Notes: a model not told the origin generated them from the letters alone. 64,000 nt of DNA from Nostoc sp. PCC 7107 (GCF_000316625.1 NC_019676.1:3862501-3926500); one strand, 5' to 3'; shown: positions 35,195-44,188, counted from the stretch's first letter. A program made the numbers and translations.

Positions 35195-35324
35195 AGCCTG
35201 GGGTTTTGAGCCCCAGGAACTTAGGGAAGAATGGTGAATGCTGAATGCTGGATGAAGACTTTTATTCATTATTCATGATTCATCACTCGTGACTCCCCAG
35301 GGGAGGAGCAAAACCCCCCAGGCT
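35195..35324. promoter_or_regulatory. Nested hairpins in the nifD-nifK spacer
   Basis: Outer arms AGCCTGGGGTTTTG (35195-35208) and CAAAACCCCCCAGGCT (35309-35324) pair with a two-base bulge. Inside lie CCTGGGG-ttttgag-CCCCAGG (35197-35217) and the palindrome CTCCCC-a-GGGGAG (35293-35305), plus short direct repeats (GAATGCT, ATTCAT). The local structures and the long one exclude each other, as in a switch or attenuator. They sit before nifK and may tune NifK output or protect the nifHD mRNA end. Confidence 0.65.
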
Positions 35325-35376
35325 CTCCCAACACTTCAATTACTACACTAACCAGCAAGCATAAAGAGACAGAGAA

Positions 35377-36915
35377 ATGCCACAAAATCCAGACAGAATT
35401 GTAGACCACGTTGATCTATTCAAACAGCCAGAATACACCGAGCTATTTGAAAACAAGAGAAAGAACTTTGAAGGCGCACATCCTCCTGAAGAAGTTGAAA
35501 GAGTTTCTGAATGGACAAAATCTTGGGACTACCGGGAAAAGAACTTCGCTCGTGAAGCTTTAACCATTAACCCTGCTAAAGGTTGTCAGCCTGTAGGCGC
35601 AATGTTCGCGGCTTTAGGTTTTGAAGGTACTCTTCCCTTCGTTCAAGGTTCTCAAGGTTGCGTGGCTTACTTCCGTACCCACCTCAGCCGTCACTATAAA
35701 GAGCCTTGTTCCGCAGTGTCTTCTTCTATGACAGAAGACGCAGCAGTATTCGGTGGCTTGAACAACATGATTGAAGGTATGCAGGTTTCATACCAACTGT
35801 ACAAGCCTAAGATGATTGCTGTTTGCACCACCTGTATGGCTGAAGTTATCGGTGATGACTTGGGTGCATTCATCAGCAACTCTAAGAATGCTGGTTCTAT
35901 TCCTCAAGACTTCCCAGTACCTTTTGCTCACACCCCCAGTTTCGTAGGTTCCCACATCACTGGTTACGACAACATGATGAAGGGAATTCTGTTGAACCTG
36001 ACAGAAGGCAAGAAAACAGCTACCAGCAACGGCAAAATCAACATCATCCCCGGTTTTGATACTTATGTAGGTAACAACCGTGAAGTTAAGCGGATGTTGA
36101 ACATCATGGGTGTTGACTACACCATTCTGTCTGACAGCAGCGACTACTTCGATTCACCCAACACAGGTGAATTTGATATGTACCCAGGTGGTACCAAGCT
36201 AGAAGATGCGGCTGATTCTATCAACGCTAAAGCAACAGTAGCTCTCCAAGCTTATACCACACCTAAGACCCGTGAGTATATCTCTACTCAATGGAAGCAA
36301 GAAACAAAAGTTCTGCGTCCCTTCGGTGTTAAAGGTACTGACGAGTTCTTAACTGCGATCGCTGAATTGACTGGTAAAGCGATTCCTGAAGAATTGGAAA
36401 TCGATCGCGGTCGTTTAGTTGATGCTATCACTGACTCCTACGCTTGGATTCATGGTAAGAAATTTGCTATCTACGGCGATCCAGATTTGATCATCTCCAT
36501 CACCAGCTTCTTGTTAGAAATGGGTGCTGAACCAGTACACATCCTCTGCAACAACGGTGATGAAGTCTTCAAGAAAGAAATGGAAGCTATTCTCGCAGCT
36601 AGTCCATTCGGTAAAGAAGCTAAAGTTTGGATTCAAAAAGACTTGTGGCACTTCCGTTCCTTGTTGTTCACCGAGCCTGTAGACTTCTTCATCGGTAACT
36701 CCTACGGTAAGTACCTGTGGCGCGATACCAAAATCCCAATGGTGCGGATTGGTTATCCTCTCTTCGATCGCCACCACTTACACCGTTATGCTACCCTCGG
36801 CTACCAAGGTGGTCTAAATATCCTCAACTGGGTTGTTAACACTCTGTTGGATGAAATGGATCGCAGCACCAACATCACTGGTAAGACCGATATCTCCTTC
36901 GACTTGATTCGCTAG
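35377..36915 (+). CDS. nifK: Nitrogenase MoFe protein beta chain NifK
   Basis: 512 residues, the length in Anabaena. P-cluster ligands lie in NPAKGCQPVGAMFAALG, in FVQGSQGCVAYFRTHL, and in MIAVCTTCMAEVIGDD. The substrate-side Ser of the P-cluster region follows in the first 200 residues. NifK pairs with NifD to form the alpha2beta2 protein with P-clusters at the interface. It is 206 bp from the nifD end, the spacer carrying nested hairpins. Codon use is biased as in nifH. Confidence 0.98.
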   Translation: MPQNPDRIVDHVDLFKQPEYTELFENKRKNFEGAHPPEEVERVSEWTKSWDYREKNFAREALTINPAKGCQPVGAMFAALGFEGTLPFVQGSQGCVAYFRTHLSRHYKEPCSAVSSSMTEDAAVFGGLNNMIEGMQVSYQLYKPKMIAVCTTCMAEVIGDDLGAFISNSKNAGSIPQDFPVPFAHTPSFVGSHITGYDNMMKGILLNLTEGKKTATSNGKINIIPGFDTYVGNNREVKRMLNIMGVDYTILSDSSDYFDSPNTGEFDMYPGGTKLEDAADSINAKATVALQAYTTPKTREYISTQWKQETKVLRPFGVKGTDEFLTAIAELTGKAIPEELEIDRGRLVDAITDSYAWIHGKKFAIYGDPDLIISITSFLLEMGAEPVHILCNNGDEVFKKEMEAILAASPFGKEAKVWIQKDLWHFRSLLFTEPVDFFIGNSYGKYLWRDTKIPMVRIGYPLFDRHHLHRYATLGYQGGLNILNWVVNTLLDEMDRSTNITGKTDISFDLIR

Positions 36916-36952
36916 AAATTGCTACAAGCTTGTTTGTTAAAAACAGCTAAGT

Positions 36953-37063
36953 AAGTCAAAAGGTAAAAGGTGAGGCAGTGCGTTGGGCGGGTTTCCCGAC
37001 TTGAAGCAACTGCCGAACCCGAAGGGCAAGAGGTAAAAAACTTACTCTTTTGCCTTTTGACTT
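36953..37063. repeat. Hairpin-enclosed dispersed repeat after nifK
   Basis: AAGTCAAAAGG (36953-36963) and CCTTTTGACTT (37053-37063) form an outer 11-bp stem. Inside lies a GC-rich unit with GCGTTGGG followed by the mini-hairpin CGGG-ttt-CCCG and ACTTG (36980-37003). The same unit, with CGGC-tct-GCCG, occurs at 37782-37805 and in reverse at 41730-41753. The following T-rich bases make this a possible terminator for nifHDK. Confidence 0.65.
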
Positions 37064-37113
37064 TTTCCTTTTTACTTTTTAACCTACCTATCTCTTGATT
37101 CAGCATCTCTATT

Positions 37114-37431
37114 ATGGACAGCATCAATCACACTCATTCCCACGTTAATTACCATCCACCTAACTATAAAAAGTCTCCTGTACTTAATCCCTTACGTCGT
37201 CTGGTGGACGGAATTCAAGTTAAAAATTATCGCTTTGCTCATATAATATGCCAGGTAATTCCTTGCTGTTGTCCTTTTGAGCAAACTATTAGTTTATTTG
37301 GGCGGAGTTTCCATATTCCACCTTTATGTAAGCTCAATCCTCTCTATGATGAGTTTGTTGGTTTGCGTTTTCGGGCTTTATCTTATCTCGCTGATGAATG
37401 TGGTGAGGATATCACAAGGTACATTTGCTAA
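37114..37431 (+). CDS. Mo-dependent nitrogenase C-terminal-like protein
   Basis: 105 residues of the family named Mo-dependent nitrogenase C-terminus, small cyanobacterial proteins found beside nif genes. Visible marks: NPLRRLVDGIQVKNYRFAHIICQVIPCCCPFEQTISLFGRSFHIPPLCKLNPLYDEF and LRFRALSYLADECGED. There is a run of three Cys (PCCCP) that may hold a metal. Despite its name it is not a domain of NifDK here. The role is not known to me; its place between nifK and nifE supports a link with nitrogen fixation. Confidence 0.85.
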   Translation: MDSINHTHSHVNYHPPNYKKSPVLNPLRRLVDGIQVKNYRFAHIICQVIPCCCPFEQTISLFGRSFHIPPLCKLNPLYDEFVGLRFRALSYLADECGEDITRYIC

Positions 37432-37684
37432 TTATTAATTGCTCAAAATTACTCATTACTGACTAAATCTCACCTGATTATAGGGGTTTGGGGCTAAATT
37501 TAGAAATATTTTGTCTAATTACATAAATGTCTCACCCTAAAATCAGGTAAAAAATCTTTATCCTTCGTAGTGAACGATACTTTTAAGTTTCTTGTAAAAG
37601 TCGATGTTATAGAAATGAATTACTGATGCACATGGGGAATTGTGCGTCGGGTATGGAAAAGATTTTTGCAGGAAGTTTTTGTAA

Positions 37685-37740
37685 CAGTTAACAGTAATCG
37701 GTAATCAATGAATCCATAAGTGATTATTGTTAACTGCTTT
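37685..37740 (+). terminator. Terminator-like hairpin before nifE
   Basis: CAGTTAACAGTAATC (37685-37699) pairs with GATTATTGTTAACTG (37722-37736), 15 bp with one G-U pair, followed by a T run. It lies in the 474-bp gap 37432-37905, which has no gene. It suggests that the nifHDK-side transcript ends here and nifE has its own promoter, which I could not pin down. Confidence 0.6.
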
Positions 37741-37781
37741 TTCTCAAGTAGGATTTAACGAACCGCAAAGGACGAGCCAGT

Positions 37782-37805
37782 GCGTTGGGCGGCTCTGCCG
37801 ACTTG
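37782..37805 (+). repeat. Dispersed 24-bp repeat, copy before nifE
   Basis: A 24-base unit starting GCGTTGGG and ending GCCGACTTG, identical on the other strand at 41730-41753. It contains the small hairpin CGGC-tct-GCCG. It lies 101 bp before the nifE start codon. Confidence 0.8.
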
Positions 37806-37905
37806 TTCGCCGAAGACGTTCCCAAAGGGTAGCAACTGGTGTGTTAAGGACATAGCAAAAATTTTTATCGAACCACAGAGGCGCGGAGAACACAGAGGAA
37901 GAGAG

Positions 37906-39345
37906 ATGAATACTCAAAAAAAGGTTAATGAACTGCTGAATGAATCAGGTTGCGAACACAATCAGCAGAAGAAGGGCGAAAAGAAAAATAAGTCTTGTAC
38001 ACAACAAGCTCAACCTGGGGCGGCTCAAGGTGGCTGTGCTTTTGATGGGGCGATGATTGCTCTGGTTCCAATTACTGATGCGGCGCATTTGGTTCACGGC
38101 CCGATCGCCTGTGCGGGTAATTCTTGGGGTAGTCGTGGTAGTCTGTCTTCGGGGCCTCAGCTTTATAAGATGGGTTTCACTACCGACATGACGGAAAATG
38201 ATGTAATTTTCGGTGGTGAAAAGAAACTCTACAAGGCAATTTTAGAAATTCATCAGCGTTACAACCCCAAGGCTGTGTTTGTCTACGCTACTTGTGTGAC
38301 GGCTTTGATTGGCGATGATATCAACGCTGTTTGCAAGGCGGCGGCAGAAAAAATTGGGACTCCTGTTGTGCCGGTGATTGCGCCGGGATTCATTGGGAGT
38401 AAGAACTTGGGCAACCGTTTTGGCGGTGAAGCTTTATTAGATTATGTTGTCGGCACAGCAGAACCAGAATTTACAACCCCCTATGATATTAACTTGATCG
38501 GCGAATACAACATTGCCGGGGAAATGTGGGGAGTCCTGCCTTTATTTGAAAAATTAGGCATCCGCGTACTATCTAAAATCACGGGTGATGCTCGTTATGA
38601 AGAAATTCGTTACGCTCACCGTGCCAAGTTGAACGTGATGATTTGTTCGCGGGCTTTGCTCAATATGGCCAGAAAGATGGAGGAGCAATATGGGATTCCC
38701 TACATTGAAGAGTCTTTTTATGGGATTGATGACATAAATCGTTGTTTGCGGAATGTGGCGGCGAAGTTGGGCGACCCTGATTTGCAAGCGCGGACTGAAC
38801 AGCTAATTGCTGAAGAAACAGCCGCTTTGGATATCGCCTTAGCTCCCTATCGCGCCCGACTTAAAGGTAAGCGTGTGGTTCTGTATACTGGCGGTGTGAA
38901 AAGTTGGTCTATTATCTCCGCTGCTAAGGATTTGGGGATAGAAGTTGTAGCTACTAGCACCCGCAAAAGTACAGAAGAAGACAAAGCGAAAATCAAACGC
39001 TTAATCGGTACAGAAGGGATGATGCTGGAAAAAGGCAATGCTCAGGAATTGTTGCAATTGGTACGGAACACCAACGCTGATATGTTGATTGCAGGTGGTC
39101 GGAACCAATACACAGCCCTGAAAGCGCGGATTCCTTTCCTCGACATCAACCAAGAACGCCATCATCCTTATGCTGGGTATATGGGAATGTTAGAGATGGC
39201 ACGGGAATTATACGAAGCCCTCTACAGCCCCATCTGGGAGCAAATTCGCAGACCCGCCCCTTGGGATGAAGTAGCCGGGACTTTAAATAATTTTAGTTTG
39301 TCAGCAGAAGATATGTTCTCTGCGTCAATAGAAGAGGTATTTTAG
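37906..39345 (+). CDS. nifE: NifE, FeMo-cofactor scaffold subunit
   Basis: 479 residues from ATG 37906, which has a GAGGAAGAG ribosome-binding site; the frame is open from 37780 but that part includes a dispersed repeat. NifD-like signatures: [42 protein letters not shown], later [14 protein letters not shown]. With NifN it forms the scaffold on which the NifB product becomes FeMo-cofactor before transfer to NifDK. nifN follows at once: the TAG of nifE is directly joined to the ATG of nifN. Confidence 0.97.
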   Translation: MNTQKKVNELLNESGCEHNQQKKGEKKNKSCTQQAQPGAAQGGCAFDGAMIALVPITDAAHLVHGPIACAGNSWGSRGSLSSGPQLYKMGFTTDMTENDVIFGGEKKLYKAILEIHQRYNPKAVFVYATCVTALIGDDINAVCKAAAEKIGTPVVPVIAPGFIGSKNLGNRFGGEALLDYVVGTAEPEFTTPYDINLIGEYNIAGEMWGVLPLFEKLGIRVLSKITGDARYEEIRYAHRAKLNVMICSRALLNMARKMEEQYGIPYIEESFYGIDDINRCLRNVAAKLGDPDLQARTEQLIAEETAALDIALAPYRARLKGKRVVLYTGGVKSWSIISAAKDLGIEVVATSTRKSTEEDKAKIKRLIGTEGMMLEKGNAQELLQLVRNTNADMLIAGGRNQYTALKARIPFLDINQERHHPYAGYMGMLEMARELYEALYSPIWEQIRRPAPWDEVAGTLNNFSLSAEDMFSASIEEVF

Positions 39346-40662
39346 ATGGCGATCGTTACTGTTCCCGAAAAATCAGTTGCAGTTAATCCCCTCAAGCAAA
39401 GCCAAGCTTTAGGTGCATCCCTCGCCTTTTTGGGATTAAAGGGAATGATACCTCTGTTTCACGGTTCTCAAGGGTGTACCGCCTTCGCCAAAGTTGTGCT
39501 TGTACGGCATTTTCGGGAGGCGATTCCCTTAGCCACTACAGCCATGACGGAAGTAACTACGATTTTGGGTGGCGAAGATAATGTAGAACAGGCACTTCTG
39601 ACGTTGGTTGAGAAGGCCAAGCCAGAAATTATCGGTTTGTGTAGCACTGGATTAACGGAAACCAGAGGCGATGATATTGAACGCTTCTTGAAAGATATCC
39701 GCGATCGCCATCGTGAATTAGATCACATCCCTGTTATATTTGCACCAACACCAGATTTTAAAGGTGCATTACAAGACGGTTTTGCTACTGCTGTGGAAAG
39801 CATCGTTAAGGAAATTCCCCAAGCAGGCGGAATTAGAAGCGAACAAGTGACGATTTTGGCTGGTTCAGCCTTTACCCCTGGCGACTTACAAGAAATCAAA
39901 GAAATTGTCACCGCCTTTGGACTAGAACCTATCTTTGTACCTGACCTCGGCGCTTCTTTAGATGGTCACTTAGAAGATAACTATAGTGCTGTAACTGGTA
40001 GCGGTACAAGTGTCAAACAACTGCGTCAAGTAGGTTGTTCTGCCTTCACTATCGCTTTGGGTGAAAGTATGCGGGGTGCTGCCAAAATTCTGGATGAACG
40101 GTTTAACATTCCCTACGAAGTGTTTGGGGAATTGACTGGCTTGGAACCAGTGGATGAGTTTCTGCAAGCGTTATCAATTCTTAGCAGTAACCCAGTCCCC
40201 GAAAAGTACCGTCGGCAACGTCGCCAATTGCAAGATGCAATGCTTGATACGCACTTTTATTTTGGTGCAAAACGAGTATCTTTAGCGTTAGAGCCTGATT
40301 TGTTGTGGGCTACAGTGCGCTTCTTGCAATCGATGGGAAGCCAAATTCACGCCGCAGTTACAACCACGAGATCGCCTTTACTCGAAAAACTCCCCATCAA
40401 GAGTGTCACCATCGGCGATTTAGAAGACTTTGAAGAACTAGCAGTAGGTTCTGACCTATTGATTGGTAATTCTAACCTGGGAGCGATCGCAAAACGTCTG
40501 TCGATTCCTCTTTATCGTTTAGGCTTGCCCATCTACGACCGTTTAGGTAATGGTCTATTCACAAAAGTTGGCTATCGCGGCACAATGGAGCTTTTGTTTG
40601 GCATTGGCAACCTCTTTTTAGAAGCTGAAGAAGAGCGAGTTAAACACTTTTTCAATGATTAG
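39346..40662 (+). CDS. nifN: NifN, FeMo-cofactor scaffold subunit
   Basis: 438 residues, NifK-like but shorter. PLKQSQALGASLAFLGLKGMIPLFHGSQGCTAFAKVVLVRHF holds the first Cys; the second region is IIGLCSTGLTETRGDD. It pairs with NifE. The gene touches nifE with no spacing (TAGATG), so translation is coupled and equal amounts are made. nifX starts 63 bp later after a short tandem stretch (CTACTCC repeated). Confidence 0.97.
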   Translation: MAIVTVPEKSVAVNPLKQSQALGASLAFLGLKGMIPLFHGSQGCTAFAKVVLVRHFREAIPLATTAMTEVTTILGGEDNVEQALLTLVEKAKPEIIGLCSTGLTETRGDDIERFLKDIRDRHRELDHIPVIFAPTPDFKGALQDGFATAVESIVKEIPQAGGIRSEQVTILAGSAFTPGDLQEIKEIVTAFGLEPIFVPDLGASLDGHLEDNYSAVTGSGTSVKQLRQVGCSAFTIALGESMRGAAKILDERFNIPYEVFGELTGLEPVDEFLQALSILSSNPVPEKYRRQRRQLQDAMLDTHFYFGAKRVSLALEPDLLWATVRFLQSMGSQIHAAVTTTRSPLLEKLPIKSVTIGDLEDFEELAVGSDLLIGNSNLGAIAKRLSIPLYRLGLPIYDRLGNGLFTKVGYRGTMELLFGIGNLFLEAEEERVKHFFND

Positions 40663-40725
40663 TAATTGGGGAATTGGGAGTATAAATACACTACTCCCTA
40701 CTCCCTATACAAGTAGGAGAACAGA

Positions 40726-41139
40726 ATGAAAATTGCCTTTACAACCAGTGACCACATTCATGTTAATGCTCACTTTGGCTGGGCGAGAGAAATTGATGTC
40801 TATGAAATTGATGCAGAAGGATATCAATTTTTACATACTCTCAACTTTGAGGGTGAGTTAAAAGAAGATGGTAACGAAGATAAAATCACACCCAAACTTG
40901 ATGCACTGGTTGATTGTGCAATTGTTTATGTAACAGCAATTGGTGGTACTGCTGCTGCTAAATTAATCAAGAAAGGTGTTACCCCAGTTAAAGCCCGCAC
41001 CGAAGAAGAAAAAATTGAAGAGTTGCTGACTAAACTAGTGCAAACTCTTAAAGGTAATCCTCCACCTTGGTTACGGAAAGCTCTCCAACCAAAAACCAAA
41101 ACCTTTACCGATGACATTGAAAACGAAGCAACTGTATGA
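40726..41139 (+). CDS. nifX: NifX, FeMo-cofactor precursor carrier
   Basis: 137 residues of the NifX/NafY/NifB-C fold: MKIAFTTSDHIHVNAHFGWAREIDVYEI and LDALVDCAIVYVTAIGGTAAAKLIKKGVTPVK. It binds NifB-cofactor and passes it toward NifEN. AAGTAGGAGA before the ATG is a good ribosome-binding site. The ATGA at 41136-41139 overlaps the next gene start, showing coupling. Confidence 0.95.
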   Translation: MKIAFTTSDHIHVNAHFGWAREIDVYEIDAEGYQFLHTLNFEGELKEDGNEDKITPKLDALVDCAIVYVTAIGGTAAAKLIKKGVTPVKARTEEEKIEELLTKLVQTLKGNPPPWLRKALQPKTKTFTDDIENEATV

Positions 41140-41612
41140 CCGCAGATAATACTGTTAACGGAACCACCAGTATTGCAGCCTTAAACTCTCCCTTCATTAA
41201 GGCTTTAGTTCTCCAAATTCGCGGACAGGATAGTTACGGATTTTACCGTAATTGGTCAGATGAATTAATCCTCAAAGCTTTCGTCGTTCCCAAAAAAAAG
41301 AAACGCGAAATTCCCATTGAGGGTGAAGTTGATGCAGCAACACAAGCGCGGATTTTGGTATTCTTCCGAGCTATAGCTGCCAGAGTTGAACAAGAAACAA
41401 ATCTAATTTCCCAGGTTGTAGTTGATATCAATCATGAAGGATTTGGCTGGGCTTTAGTTTTTTCTGGTCGGCTTTTGCTAACAGTAAAAACTCTCAGAGA
41501 TGCTCATCGTTTCGGTTTTGAATCTCTAGAAAAGTTAGCAGAAGAAGGCGAAACTTTTGTCCAAAAAGGCTTGGATTTAGTTAATCGCTTCCCCGAAGTA
41601 GGTAAGCTATAA
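41136..41612 (+). CDS. NifX-associated nitrogen fixation protein (DUF269)
   Basis: 158 residues of the NifX-associated family. Marks: PFIKALVLQIRGQDSYGFYRNWSDELILKAFVVPKKKKREIP and VVVDINHEGFGWALVFSGRLLLTVKTLRDAHRFGF. It is almost always next to nifX; its exact role is not known to me, presumably in cofactor handling. The start overlaps the nifX stop by four bases. An inverted repeat (TTAGTCATTGG, 41630-41640, with CCAATGACTAA, 41661-41671) follows the stop. Confidence 0.92.
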   Translation: MTADNTVNGTTSIAALNSPFIKALVLQIRGQDSYGFYRNWSDELILKAFVVPKKKKREIPIEGEVDAATQARILVFFRAIAARVEQETNLISQVVVDINHEGFGWALVFSGRLLLTVKTLRDAHRFGFESLEKLAEEGETFVQKGLDLVNRFPEVGKL

Positions 41613-41629
41613 CTTTTCGTCATTAGTTA

Positions 41630-41753
41630 TTAGTCATTGGTCATTTGTATATAATTTTAGCCAATGACTAATAGACTGTAAAAGACATTATTGCATTCTT
41701 TTCTTTGCGACTTTGCGCGGCAGTCACTGCAAGTCGGCAGAGCCGCCCAACGC
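41630..41753. repeat. Inverted repeat plus dispersed 24-bp repeat in nif spacer
   Basis: TTAGTCATTGG (41630-41640) and CCAATGACTAA (41661-41671) make an 11-bp stem. Further on, 41730-41753 is the exact reverse complement of the 24-base unit at 37782-37805. The 197-bp spacer has no gene. It may act as an RNA processing or decay barrier between two parts of the nif operon. Confidence 0.65.
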
Positions 41754-41809
41754 GCTACCTTGCCTTTGCGCGAGACAAAAAAAGTCTAATGACAAAGGAC
41801 AAATAAACA

Positions 41810-42013
41810 ATGACAAATGTAGAGGAATTGAAAACTCAAATTAAACGCCTCAACAGCAAAGCAGGTCAAATGAAAATGGATCTGCATGATTTAGCAGAGG
41901 GATTGCCAACAGATTACAAAACACTTATGGATGTTGCAGCGGCAACTTATGAAATATATCGTCAACTTGATGAGTTGAAACAGCAGCTAACAGCATTGGA
42001 GAGTGCAAAATGA
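41810..42013 (+). CDS. DUF683/CCE_0567-like nif-associated small protein
   Basis: 67 residues, almost all helical: VEELKTQIKRLNSKAGQMKMDLHDLAEGLPTDYKTLMDVAAATYEIYRQLDELKQQL. It matches the small DUF683 proteins, a helix hairpin found in nif clusters downstream of the nifX-associated gene. Related proteins form oligomers and can bind metal; the role is unsettled. Its ATGA overlaps the start of nifW by four bases. Confidence 0.88.
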   Translation: MTNVEELKTQIKRLNSKAGQMKMDLHDLAEGLPTDYKTLMDVAAATYEIYRQLDELKQQLTALESAK

Positions 42014-42327
42014 GTAAGACTATTGATGAATTCAAAAAAATAAGTGATGCTGAGGCATATTTTCAATTCTTTGAGTTAGATTATGACCAAAAAATTGTCA
42101 ACGTAAATCGTCTCCATATATTGAAGAAATTCTCGCAATATATCCAAGAAATTGATGAAAATTCTGCTGATTTAAGTGCAGAAGAAAAGCTGAATCAATA
42201 TTGCTTGGCCTTGCAACAAGCATATCAAGTATTTCTCGAATCAACACCTCAAGAACAAAAGGTGTTCAAAGTCTTTAAAGACAAGCCAAAAAATGTAATT
42301 ACGCTGACAGAACTCTCTTCTGATTAG
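42010..42327 (+). CDS. nifW: NifW, nitrogenase stabilising/protective protein
   Basis: 105 residues. NifW pattern: SKTIDEFKKISDAEAYFQFFELDYDQKIVNVNRLHILKKFSQYI, then YCLALQQAYQVFLESTPQEQKVFKVFKDKP. NifW binds the MoFe protein and is thought to protect it or help its assembly, especially when oxygen is present. Overlaps the DUF683 gene at ATGA, and hesA begins 10 bp later behind a strong AGGAGG. Confidence 0.92.
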   Translation: MSKTIDEFKKISDAEAYFQFFELDYDQKIVNVNRLHILKKFSQYIQEIDENSADLSAEEKLNQYCLALQQAYQVFLESTPQEQKVFKVFKDKPKNVITLTELSSD

Positions 42328-42337
42328 GAGGTAAATA

Positions 42338-43138
42338 GTGGTTAACCTAACTCCTACCGAGTTAGAACGTTATAGTCGCCAAATGATGCTGCCTAATTTT
42401 GGCGAAGCGGCTCAAAAGCGCCTGAAGTCAGCGACGGTTTTGGTCACAGGTGTGGGGGGATTAGGTGGTACGGCGGCGCTTTACTTAGCAGTAGCAGGCG
42501 TTGGACGGCTAATTTTAGTCCGGGGTGGTGACTTGCGGCTAGATGATATGAATCGTCAGATTCTCATGACGGATGATTGGGTAGGTAAGCCAAGGGTATT
42601 GAAAGCAAAAGAAACCTTGCAAGCCATCAATCCTGATATCGAAATCGAAACGATTCATGATTACGTTACCGCAGAGAATGTAGATTCTTTGGTACAATCC
42701 GCAGATATGGCGCTAGATTGCGCTCACAATTTTACAGAACGCGATTTGTTGAATGCAGCTTGTGTGCGTTGGCGCAAACCAATGGTAGAAGCTGCAATGG
42801 ACGGGATGGAAGCTTACCTGACAACAATTATTCCCGGTGTCACGCCTTGTCTATCTTGTCTGTTTCCCGAAAAACCTGATTGGGATCGGCGTGGTTTCTC
42901 AGTGCTAGGTGCTGTTTCTGGCACATTAGCTTGTTTGACAGCGTTGGAAGCAGTCAAGCTGATTACTGGGTTTAGTCAGCCTTTATTGTCACAATTGCTG
43001 ACAATAGACTTAAACCGGATGGAGTTTGCCAAGCGTCGTTCATACCGCGATCGCTCTTGTCCAGTATGCGGCAATAGTGCGCCTTGGAGATACACTCAAT
43101 CTCCATCAATGGAAACCACCAGTAATTTTACAACTTAA
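42338..43138 (+). CDS. hesA: HesA, MoeB/ThiF-type adenylyltransferase
   Basis: 266 residues from GTG 42338, set by AGGAGG at 42326-42331. E1-like fold: Gly-rich nucleotide loop TGVGGLGGTAALYLAVAGVGRL, then DDMNRQILMTDDWVGKPRVLKAKETL, then zinc Cys pairs CLSC and CPVCG. Members adenylate the C-terminus of a small sulfur carrier. In heterocystous strains HesA is nif-linked and thought to serve molybdenum or cofactor sulfur chemistry; loss weakens nitrogen fixation in some Anabaena. Next come hesB and fdxH, the standard order. Confidence 0.95.
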   Translation: MVNLTPTELERYSRQMMLPNFGEAAQKRLKSATVLVTGVGGLGGTAALYLAVAGVGRLILVRGGDLRLDDMNRQILMTDDWVGKPRVLKAKETLQAINPDIEIETIHDYVTAENVDSLVQSADMALDCAHNFTERDLLNAACVRWRKPMVEAAMDGMEAYLTTIIPGVTPCLSCLFPEKPDWDRRGFSVLGAVSGTLACLTALEAVKLITGFSQPLLSQLLTIDLNRMEFAKRRSYRDRSCPVCGNSAPWRYTQSPSMETTSNFTT

Positions 43139-43254
43139 TAAGTACTTTGTCCTTTGTCCTTTGTATTCACAAATAATTAATGACAAATGACAATTATCAC
43201 AAAAAACCAACATTCTCAATCAGAACAATCAATCGCTACAGATTAGGAGATTTG

Positions 43255-43626
43255 ATGACTGTTACTTTAACAGAAAAAGCAGAATTTCGTTTGCGGGCAT
43301 TCCTGCGAGGTTCTAGTTCCGAGGAAAATAGTGCAACTAAAGGTATCCGCATCTCTGTCAAGGGTGGTGGTTGCAATGGCTATGAATATGGCATGGATGT
43401 CACTAGCCAACCCCAAGCAGATGATTTGGTAATTCAGCAAGGTAGTGTGTTGGTTTACATTGATGCCAAAAGTGCGCCCTTATTAGAAGGAATTGTGATC
43501 GATTTTGTCGAAGGGATGGTAGAAAGCGGTTTCAAATTTACCAACCCTAACGCAACTAGTACCTGTGGTTGTGGCAAATCTTTCCAAGCAGGGGATGGTA
43601 CGCCTAATGGTGTTCCTTGCAGCTAA
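43255..43626 (+). CDS. hesB: HesB, IscA-type Fe-S protein
   Basis: 123 residues from ATG 43255 behind TTAGGAGA; the frame is open from 43180, but that part is spacer-like. The A-type carrier motifs are present: GIRISVKGGGCNGYEYGM (first Cys) and CGCGKSF near the end (Cys pair). It binds a [2Fe-2S] or [4Fe-4S] cluster or iron and delivers it to target proteins, here probably nitrogenase partners. Conserved neighbour of hesA and fdxH. Confidence 0.94.
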   Translation: MTVTLTEKAEFRLRAFLRGSSSEENSATKGIRISVKGGGCNGYEYGMDVTSQPQADDLVIQQGSVLVYIDAKSAPLLEGIVIDFVEGMVESGFKFTNPNATSTCGCGKSFQAGDGTPNGVPCS

Positions 43627-43641
43627 AAGAATTATCTTTTA

Positions 43642-43791
43642 GTGCCAAGTCAAACTATAAAGGTTTCCCGTAAACGTACTTCGCGCCAAATGTCAGAGAC
43701 ACCAGCTACAACTCATCAAATGCAGTGTCTTCCTATTCATAATTTTCTCGAAGAGGAAACTGACACACTTCGAGAATTAACCGAACCGTAA
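43642..43791 (+). CDS. Possible small gene between hesB and fdxH, 49 aa
   Basis: A frame from GTG 43642 to TAA 43789-43791. The first third is basic ([16 protein letters not shown]), the end acidic ([16 protein letters not shown]). ATG 43690 could start a 33-residue form. Composition looks protein-like and the frame is exactly bounded by the two genes, but no clear ribosome-binding site is present for either start. Short proteins are often missed here. Not recognised. Confidence 0.35.
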   Translation: MPSQTIKVSRKRTSRQMSETPATTHQMQCLPIHNFLEEETDTLRELTEP

Positions 43792-43810
43792 AATTGAGGA
43801 GAATCGCAAA

Positions 43811-44110
43811 ATGGCTACCTACCAAGTAAGATTAATCAACAAAAAGGAAGACCTCGACACCACAATTGAAATTGACGAAGAAACTACAATTTTAGATGGA
43901 GCAGAAGAAAATGGTATTGAGTTACCTTTTTCTTGCCATTCAGGTTCTTGCTCTAGTTGTGTAGGGAAAGTTACTGAAGGTGAAGTTGATCAATCTGATC
44001 AAATCTTCTTGGATGATGAGCAAATGTCTAAAGGATTTGCTCTATTGTGCGTTACCTATCCTCGCTCTAACTGCACAATCAAAACACACCAAGAACCTTA
44101 CCTCGTTTAA
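43811..44110 (+). CDS. fdxH: FdxH, heterocyst [2Fe-2S] ferredoxin
   Basis: 99 residues, plant-type ferredoxin. The cluster Cys residues are in [16 protein letters not shown] (three) and FALLCVTYP (fourth). The heterocyst form, unlike the vegetative PetF, has Lys residues near the start ([10 protein letters not shown]) and serves as direct electron donor to NifH. GAGGAGAA precedes the ATG. It comes after hesA-hesB as in other heterocystous strains. Confidence 0.95.
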   Translation: MATYQVRLINKKEDLDTTIEIDEETTILDGAEENGIELPFSCHSGSCSSCVGKVTEGEVDQSDQIFLDDEQMSKGFALLCVTYPRSNCTIKTHQEPYLV

Positions 44111-44144
44111 TTAGTGGTTTAGTTGCTATTTTTAGCAATCAATA

Positions 44145-44188
44145 AAAGTATGAAAGGTAAGGAAAATGCTCTTTATCTTTCATACTTT
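44145..44188. promoter_or_regulatory. Hairpin after fdxH, 12-bp perfect stem
   Basis: AAAGTATGAAAG (44145-44156) pairs with CTTTCATACTTT (44177-44188). It may stabilise the 3' end of fdxH mRNA or separate it from the feoA-like gene starting at 44212. Loop sequence is AT/GC mixed with no special mark. Confidence 0.55.

Noticed and set aside
37780-37905. Upstream extension of the nifE frame
   Set aside because: It covers a dispersed repeat and spacer; ATG 37906 has a clear ribosome-binding site and gives the usual NifE length.
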